Assembly: GCA_024291935.2 (NCBI GenBank)
Contig: CM044317.1
Span: forward strand, 20,358,230 to 20,422,229
DNA length: 64,000 bases
Source of the DNA: Okapia johnstoni
Taxonomy: Eukaryota; Chordata; Mammalia; Artiodactyla; Giraffidae
Reading direction: 5' to 3'
Shown here: positions 57,279-64,000 of the stretch, piece after piece
Layout: each line of letters opens with the position of its first letter
Numbering within the stretch: the first letter of the stretch is position 1
The notes under the pieces: model-generated
Database searches by the model: none
Seen by the model: the letters and a program-made list of their open reading frames with translations, nothing else
Told to the model about the DNA's origin: nothing
Program-made: the position numbers and the translations under genes

Positions 57279-57391
57279 CTGGAGAAGGAAATGGCAACCC
57301 ATTCCAGTATTCTTGTCTGGAAAATCTCATGGACAGAGGAGCCTGGTAAGCTACAGTCTATGGGTGGCAAAGAGTTGGACATGCCAACTAG
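57279..57391 (+). repeat. Bov-tA-type SINE fragment, forward
   Basis: CTGGAGAAGGAAATGGCAACCCATTCCAG to GGCAAAGAGTTGGACATG; lacks the tRNA-like head. GCCAACT occurs on both sides. Confidence 0.88.
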
Positions 57392-57937
57392 TTTACCTGC
57401 ACATCAATAAAATGTGTATATTGACCAATTTGATCTGAATTTGCTATGCTCATTTAGTCACATATATAGTAAATTTGTAATATGCTACCAACACTTTGAG
57501 AGAGTCATTTATTATTTTAAACTTACTATGACCACAAAGCAATTATATCTAATATAATGGGCTCTTTGCTAAGTGTCAAAATGCACTGATCCCATTTTAA
57601 AAGACTAAATAGTTTAATTTCGTCAAGAATTGCACATGGTCAATTTAACTCTCCTCTTACAAATAATTATTCTTGAAAAAAGTATAAATTTTGATGGAAC
57701 ATGAAGTTTATTAAACACTACATCTAAGTATGTCATACTAAATCTCTGAGTATAAATAAAATATATTCGGTGCATCCTGACTTTATTGGCTGTTATTATT
57801 GCATTTGGTGACACACTTACATGGATAGCTCTAACAAATAAAGCATGTAACCGTGATGCATTTTAATCTCCAAAAATTAATAATGACAGAGAAAAAGAAC
57901 TGAGCAAAGGTTTTCATAGGGCCAGGTATATAGTAGG
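57392..57937. other. AT-rich intronic sequence
   Basis: Nothing identifiable. Confidence 0.4.
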
Positions 57938-58142
57938 AGCTTCCCAGGTGGCACAGTGGTAAAGAATCTGCCTGCCAATGCAGGAGACACAGGTTCGATC
58001 CCTGGGTGGGAAAGATATCCTGGAATAGGAAATGGCAACCCATTCCAGTGTTCTTGCCTGGAAAATTCCATGGACAGAGGAGCTTCACGGACTAGTCAAT
58101 AGGGCCGCAAAGAGTCGGACATGACTGAGCAACTGAGCACAG
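57938..58142 (+). repeat. Bov-tA-type SINE, forward
   Basis: GAGCTTCCCAGGTGGCACAGTGG...CAGGTTCGATCCCTGGGTGGG...GCCGCAAAGAGTCGGACATGACTGAG. Possible imperfect target duplication GTATATAGTAGGAGC/GTACACAGTAAGCAC. Confidence 0.93.
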
Positions 58143-60942
58143 GTACACAGTAAGCACAAATAATTGTTTGTCAAACGAATGAATAGCTGGACAGATAAAA
58201 CTAGAATGGGCTCCATTGTTTTAAACTTCATGATTAACTACTAAAATTAGTATTAAAATTATTTGAAACAAATGGATTTTGAAAATTAACTCAAAAATTT
58301 TTTAGTCTGTGACTAAAACACAGTTGCACAATTTCCTATGTTTTGTACTTACCTAGTTTATACAGAAGTATAAATTCAAACTGAAGATTAGCTGAGGCAG
58401 AGTGGTCATATATGTTGAAGGAATATTATTAAGGAATCACATGCAATGAAACATTGTGCCTCACAGTATTAAGAATACTGTATAAGTATAATTTTAAAAT
58501 CGAAAAATATTCAGCTGACTATATTTCCAACTTTTGAAATAGTGTAACATTACTGAGGAGGGGAGAGAACCTCAAATTTATGTCCCAACTCTTTTGTTTT
58601 CCAACATACGACAGTTACATTAAAAATTATTATCCTAATTTTAATTTTCAAATAGTGACATATGACTTCTCTGAATGGTCACTATACCTTTTAATTTAGT
58701 TTGCAAAATAACCCATCTTCTGAATTACAATTTAAGTACATTAACACACATATGTACTCTCTTTTTAAAAGACCAAGGTGCAATTTAATTAAAGTAAGCT
58801 TTTAGAGAACCAATACAATATAATCAAAGTAAGGTACTTCCCAAACGTCTGCTAAATCTGGGGATAGATTCTGATGATCTGGAGGAATGACTGAATCGCA
58901 TATTTCAGGTAATCCTCCCTAAGTTCTCAGGCCAGGGCTAAATGATACTGAGTGGGTGGCAATAAATTTGAGACTATGCTCCTTGCAAGTATACTTCCCA
59001 GTAGAATCGTAAGTCTATCTATATAGCTTATTAAATGCAAAGTGATCATGCTTAACAATCTGGCCATGAAGAACAGGTCTGATGGATATTTATAAGGAGC
59101 CAAATTTTAAAAACCACATTTCTTGAGAAAAGTCTAATTCAACTCTCCTGACATGAAGTACAGGGGCTAAGATCACAACAAGGACAATCAAATTCCTACA
59201 ATTCATCCACAGAGAATGGTCACAACGACTTTAAACTGGAGGCTGTTCAAAGCAAATATAATCCAACACTCACAGCCTTAGCCTTCATGAACATAACCTC
59301 AGCAGATTTAGCTTTAACACACGTGCTCTTCTGATAATGTTAAAAGGAATTAGCTGCGAAACATCTGGAATCCAGGTTTCCAGGTTTGGAACCTGGGGAC
59401 CAAATTGATGCAACTTGCTTTTTCATACTTCTAATCATACTAGTTTAAATTCTGGGACTATCAAGTGAGATTTAAAATGATGGTTTTAAAATAATGAACC
59501 AATGGCAAGGACTGAGTAGCTGAATCAATGGGTGATTTAAAATATTCTCAGTTCCTGTTGCTAACCACGTTATCTGAATTCTAGAGAATGCTTCTCTTTC
59601 TATTTGCCATGTAAGGTTATAATGAATCCAACTCATCCCAAACTGGTATTAAATCATTAAGAACTTAAAACATATGGACAGATGGAAGACGAGAACACAG
59701 TCCTATCTAATATCAACAAAAACTGCCTTCTGATTTCTCAAGAGATCACTCCCATTGACCCTGAATGTAACCAACAGTATAACAATATTATAGCACTAGC
59801 TCTGCTTGAAAATCAATAATACAGTGTCTGAGTTGAATTCATGGTGCTTTATTCAATGTGGATTTCTGTTCACAGATTGAAAGGCAAAGGAATAGACAAT
59901 AAAAGCCACAGACAGTCTTCTCATACTCCTGACAGATTTCTTCACCAGGTGGTGGAGCACCATGGCAGGTTGGTTGGGCTGCAGCCCACCTGTGCCTGGA
60001 GCAGGACGTGGCACAAGAAACGCAGGCTTGCAATTCACAAGAACTGAACTGGCGTAAATTTCAGAGAGACCATCCAATGAGCCAGTGGGCATATGATTTG
60101 GAGAGACGAAAGAATTCTTTTCAAACATTGGAAAAACATTCTGGGTCTTAGGAAATACTAAGTAACTCTAACAACATAGATGAAAAGCAGAGTTTAAAAT
60201 CTATCCAATATGTTCATGTGGGTCAATTTTATGTTACATGAAATTCACCTCTATTTTTCAAATTCAAAAATAAAAAGGCTATCACTGAAAAACTGCTAGA
60301 GAAATCGCAAATTTCCAAAGCAATCACTGATCCATGACTGAAAAAGAAGCAAATATAACTGACTCACAATTGTGATTAGCATCACAAGGCTTGCTGCTGC
60401 AGATTATCACGGCTTGGTGCTTAATCCAAAGAGATCAGCTAACAATTACTTCCTCTCATCTGTGTGAATCGTCTTTATTATTTGAAGATATCTAATAAAT
60501 TCCCTTCAGATTTCATCCCCAAGCTTCACTTTATTAAGTAGTTCTTAAGCAACAATGCTAATTATAGTTAACTGTGAGAATTATTTGACAGTTCAGAGTC
60601 AGTAATTTCTTAAATGTTTCAAGATTTCACCCTGATATACTGTATGGGCCTCTGTTTATCTCACTCAGAGTAACTGAACGAAACACAGGATTAAACATGC
60701 ATATCCTTAGAGCCCAATGATACTGCTAATGAGGAGTGACCACATGGAGATACATGAAAATTGTTTCAAGATAAGGGAACAGTGGTGCAAAGGCTTTGTG
60801 GGAGGAATGAGTTTGATGTGTACAAAAAGAGAGGTCAATGTGGCTCAAGTGTAGTTGGCCAAGGGGACAGAAGTGATTTTTTTAAAACAGTAAGGCCGGC
60901 AAGACAAATGGATCCCTGATCATGCAGGACCTGGTAGGGCAG
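58143..60942. other. AT-rich intronic sequence; more GC-rich patch at 59840-60060
   Basis: The patch at 59840-60060 has overlapping open frames on both strands and a minus-strand AATAAA near 59860. No family was recognised, and there is no poly-A tail or target duplication to prove a retrocopy. The rest is unassigned. Confidence 0.35.
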
Positions 60943-61154
60943 GTTGTAGTTTTAGCCACTCAATCATGTCCAATCATGTGACCCCCATGGACTGTGTAGC
61001 CTGCCAGGCTCCTATGTCCATGAGATTTTCTGGGCAAGAATACTAGAGTGGGTTTCCATTTCCTTCTCCAGGAGATTTTCCCAACCCAGGGATCGAACTA
61101 GCATCTCCTGCATCACATACGGATTCTTTATCATTGAGCCAGTAGGGAAGCCCA
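60943..61154 (-). repeat. Bov-tA-type SINE, reverse
   Basis: GTTGTAGTTTTAGCCACTCAATCATGTCC to CTTTATCATTGAGCCAGTAGGGAAGCCC. Confidence 0.93.
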
Positions 61155-61228
61155 GGACAGGTTAAAGGGTTTGAAATTTACTCAAAGTGTGATGGGAAGC
61201 CTTTAGTGTTTTAAGCAGAAACGTGACA

Positions 61229-61432
61229 TGACACCTGGTAGCTCAGTTGTAAAGAATCTGCTTGCAGTGCAGGAGACCCAGGTTCGATCCCTGGGTGGGG
61301 AAGATCCCCTGGAGAAGGAAACAGCAAACCACTCCAGAATCCTTGCCTGGAAAATCCCATATACAAAGGAGCCTGGTGGGCTGCAGTCCACGGGGTCGCA
61401 AAGAGTCGGGCACAACTGAGCGACTAACAAAC
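61229..61432 (+). repeat. Bov-tA-type SINE, forward
   Basis: GACACCTGGTAGCTCAGTTG...CCAGGTTCGATCCCTGGGTGGGGAAGATCCCC...GGGTCGCAAAGAGTCGGGCACAACTGAGCGAC. Forms an inverted pair with 60943-61154, 74 bp apart. Confidence 0.94.
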
Positions 61433-63839
61433 AAGATCACTGGGGCTGCCGATCAGACTGCATGGAAGTAATAACAGAAGCCAAAAGAACACTTAGGTGG
61501 CTACTACATTTGTCTAGTTAAAACGGCATGGCTTTGGCTGATTAGCAGTGAAGATGAAGAGGATGGTCTGATTGAAAACCTGCTTTGAAAACAGACCGAC
61601 ATGCTCCCTGATGTGGATCGAATAGGGATGGAGCAAAAAACAGGTAAAAAATGAGCAAAGAGGCATTACTTTCAGGGCATTTTTTCAAGGCAAAAAATTC
61701 AGAAACTAATCAGGATGAAGATAACAAGGTGGGAAAGGGTACCACATGAGTAGAGAGAAACTCCTAGGCCAGATATCTAAAGGAGCAAGCAGTCAGGTGG
61801 GCTTTCAAGAGCTGAAGGAGTTAGAAGACTCCTAAAAAGAACACTCTCCATAGTCAGAAGGAATAATACTTAGTAAGGATCAGAATCAAAAGATTAGGTC
61901 CATACATCTGAGAAACTGAATTATGGTCACAGAGTAAAGGAAAGGACTTTTGGAAGTGAGCTGTTAAGAAGTGGGCAACTGTTCATGATATACATACTGA
62001 CTGACTCCTCACTGAAATTGATCCTTACCCAAACACATACAGCAGTTTGGGACACTGGGTCAATAAAAATATTTCTGAACAATTATAAGTTTTTCATATA
62101 CTGAAACACGATAGATTTTAACACTATTTTAAACAATTTCACCATTTTTCCTGATCTTAATTTCACTATCAATATTTTATACCCTGCAAAGGAACACCAG
62201 GAGAAAGGCACTTCTTACATATACTACCCAAGGTGAAACTTTTGATAAAGGAAATAAAGTGCTCTTATTTGGAACACCTTTGTAATACTTAGGATTTCTT
62301 AAAGTCCCATATATTGAAAGATAGATGTTATTTTTGTTTAGTATCAAACTTCTTCTAAACTCTTGTGATTATCATGCAAATATTTCACCAGGAAGGAAAC
62401 AATTTAGGAATAGGTTATATTTCTAACCTTATACTGACTGCATAGCTCAAAGCACTGAAAGGAATTTATCCTTCTTCACATTTCATACCACTGTGCACAA
62501 CATTCAACCACTTCATTTTTAAGTTAAACGTAACTAACTAACCCACTGCTGGTAAAGGTAGCTCCACCGTAGGTCAGAGGAATCTGACAACCAGGTCCCT
62601 TACATTCATTCATCTGTTCATTCATTTTGCCAGCAGAATACGCAACTGACACAGAATTCATATTATACACCTGAGAAAATACGACATTTGTATATAATTT
62701 GTATTTTTCTCTCATTTTTCTCCTTCATCTGCTCTTCTAGAATCTGCCGAATCTTTTTCCTTGCTTTACTGTTTCTGTTTAAAGGTAACATTTGAATGTA
62801 TGTTCTTGTCTACCACTAAGAATCACTCTCAACACATCTGAAAACAGCACGTTTTGGAAGCGGGCAGAAAGCATTAAACACCGGCACTGTACTGCATAAT
62901 ATATCATATATATTTTATTCCATTAAAGGATTAATGATGGACAAACCACGTTGCTGAGAGCACTTCTAGTGCTAAGAATAATTGAAAATTCGGAAAAAAG
63001 AAAAAGGATGTTGTTCCTAATAGGAGAATTCTTTCTTTCCTATAGTAAGGAGGTGGGGAAAGGCAGGAGAAATTAATAACAGTCTGAACTTTTAGTAGCA
63101 GTGGTCGATATAAAGAAAAGAGTGCTTTCTAAATATGTATGTATGTATACGTATACATTTTAACATGTATATATACTTTATATTTCACAAAATATAATTA
63201 AATCAACAATTTTTTAAGGTTCCTTTCTCAGTTTTCTGCCTCTTACACTCAACTGAGGACACTGAAGCTCATAAAATAACCCACAACTCAAACTTACCAT
63301 CCTATCAACATATACAAAATTTAGGTGAAAAAACATAGCTATGGATTTTTCTGTGGAAAATATATGTTATCCTCATTTACTCATTAAACCTTTCCAAAAA
63401 GTCACAAATGGTGGTGATACTGTTTTGTTTTGTTTTTTTCTTTAAACTTAAACTTAGCATTTTCCATAGAGACCTTTCAACCCATTTATTGTCCACTAGG
63501 GAAAAGTACAGTATGTAAAACAGAAGGAAGTCACTCTTGTTACTATTTTGACTATGAAAGATGTCATTTCTGAACATTTAAGCCTGCCCTTACAACTTTA
63601 AAGGAGCTCTCATGAATTTTTTTGCTAATGTTCCAATATTACTTTGGTGAAAGTTCTCTACAAACCTACTTTATTCAACATTTATTCAATTTATTTAAAT
63701 ATTGTTTATTCAATATTCACATTGCATGGGAAACTGATGTGGCTGCAGTCCATATGCATAGCAAAGATAGTTCCCAAAGCAGGTTTTACTATTTCACTAG
63801 TTTTTCAAACCCAGCTGAGGTTAACTAGAATGAATGAAT
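61433..63839. other. Intronic sequence without recognised features
   Basis: AT-rich, no exon or young repeat. A short (GTAT/ATAC)-rich run at about 63138-63175. Confidence 0.4.
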
Positions 63840-64000
63840 GGTGAACTGTGCTACTAGGGAAAATCTGTCCTCCCAGGACTCCTGAATGGTGCTCCCCTAC
63901 CATCACAGCACTTGCTTAACTCCCTTGCTAGAATGTGAGTACCAGGAGGGCAGGGTCTTTGAGGTCGAATTTGTCCATTACTGTATCCCCAGCCATAAAA
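63840..64000 (+). repeat. L2-like 3' end, running off the window
   Basis: GAATGTGAGTACCAGGAGGGCAGGGTCTTTGAGG...CCATTACTGTATCCCCAGCC follows the classic L2 tail text. Confidence 0.7.

Larger units (their letters stand above)
5601..64000 (-). other. UTRN: UTRN intron upstream (5' in transcript) of the exon at 5428-5600
   Basis: Begins at the acceptor AG (5601-5602) and appears to run beyond the window end, because no further canonical utrophin exon was recognised. The candidate internal promoter and first exon (about 16.5-17.7 kb) sit within it. A short, poorly remembered exon of the full-length transcript could have been missed. Confidence 0.65.

Overview
This window is mammalian genomic DNA from a pecoran ruminant (cattle, buffalo, sheep, goat or a close relative). 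It carries many Bov-tA/BovA-type tRNA-derived SINEs, CHR-type cetartiodactyl SINEs, BovB (RTE-class) LINE copies ending in ACTGA repeats, and cetartiodactyl L1 3' tails. Species cannot be fixed from the sequence alone. No bacterial features, CRISPR arrays, tRNA genes or rRNA genes were seen. The long open frames are mostly repeat shadows.

The single host gene recognised is utrophin (UTRN), on the minus strand. One 173-nt coding exon lies at 5428-5600. It encodes part of a spectrin repeat in the distal rod and has a consensus acceptor and donor. Its length and phase (starts at 0, ends at 2) match dystrophin exon 56. Bases 1-5427 are therefore the intron downstream of it in the transcript, and 5601-64000 appears to lie within the upstream intron, because no further canonical utrophin exon was recognised there.

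The most interesting part is a repeat-free block at about 16.0-17.7 kb inside that upstream intron. On the minus strand it holds an ATG (16603-16605) opening a 17-codon frame that ends exactly at a splice donor (AAG|GTATGC, exon end 16555) in phase 0, the phase needed to enter the 5428-5600 exon. Upstream of it, in transcript order, are short uORFs, a near-palindromic RFX X-box (17287-17300), and a GC box with a nearby ETS-type motif. This fits an internal promoter and unique first exon for a short utrophin, the expected position of G-utrophin (Up113), the counterpart of dystrophin Dp116. It is an inference to be tested with transcript and conservation data.

The remaining sequence is intronic. 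0-3 kb is a nest of SINEs, L1 and BovB with a compound microsatellite. 7.1-7.8 kb has a SINE inside a SINE plus a CHR SINE. BovB copies lie at 13.5, 19.4, 27.2 (long uninterrupted RT frame), 30.6, 31.9 (5'-inverted), 34.8 and 52.7 kb. A solo ERV LTR with a 4-bp target duplication lies at 26.5-27.1 kb. Two MER2-like DNA transposon relics lie at 43.6 and 53.3 kb. Old L1, L2, MIR and MER5-type relics are scattered between. Many insertions have clear target-site duplications, listed individually.
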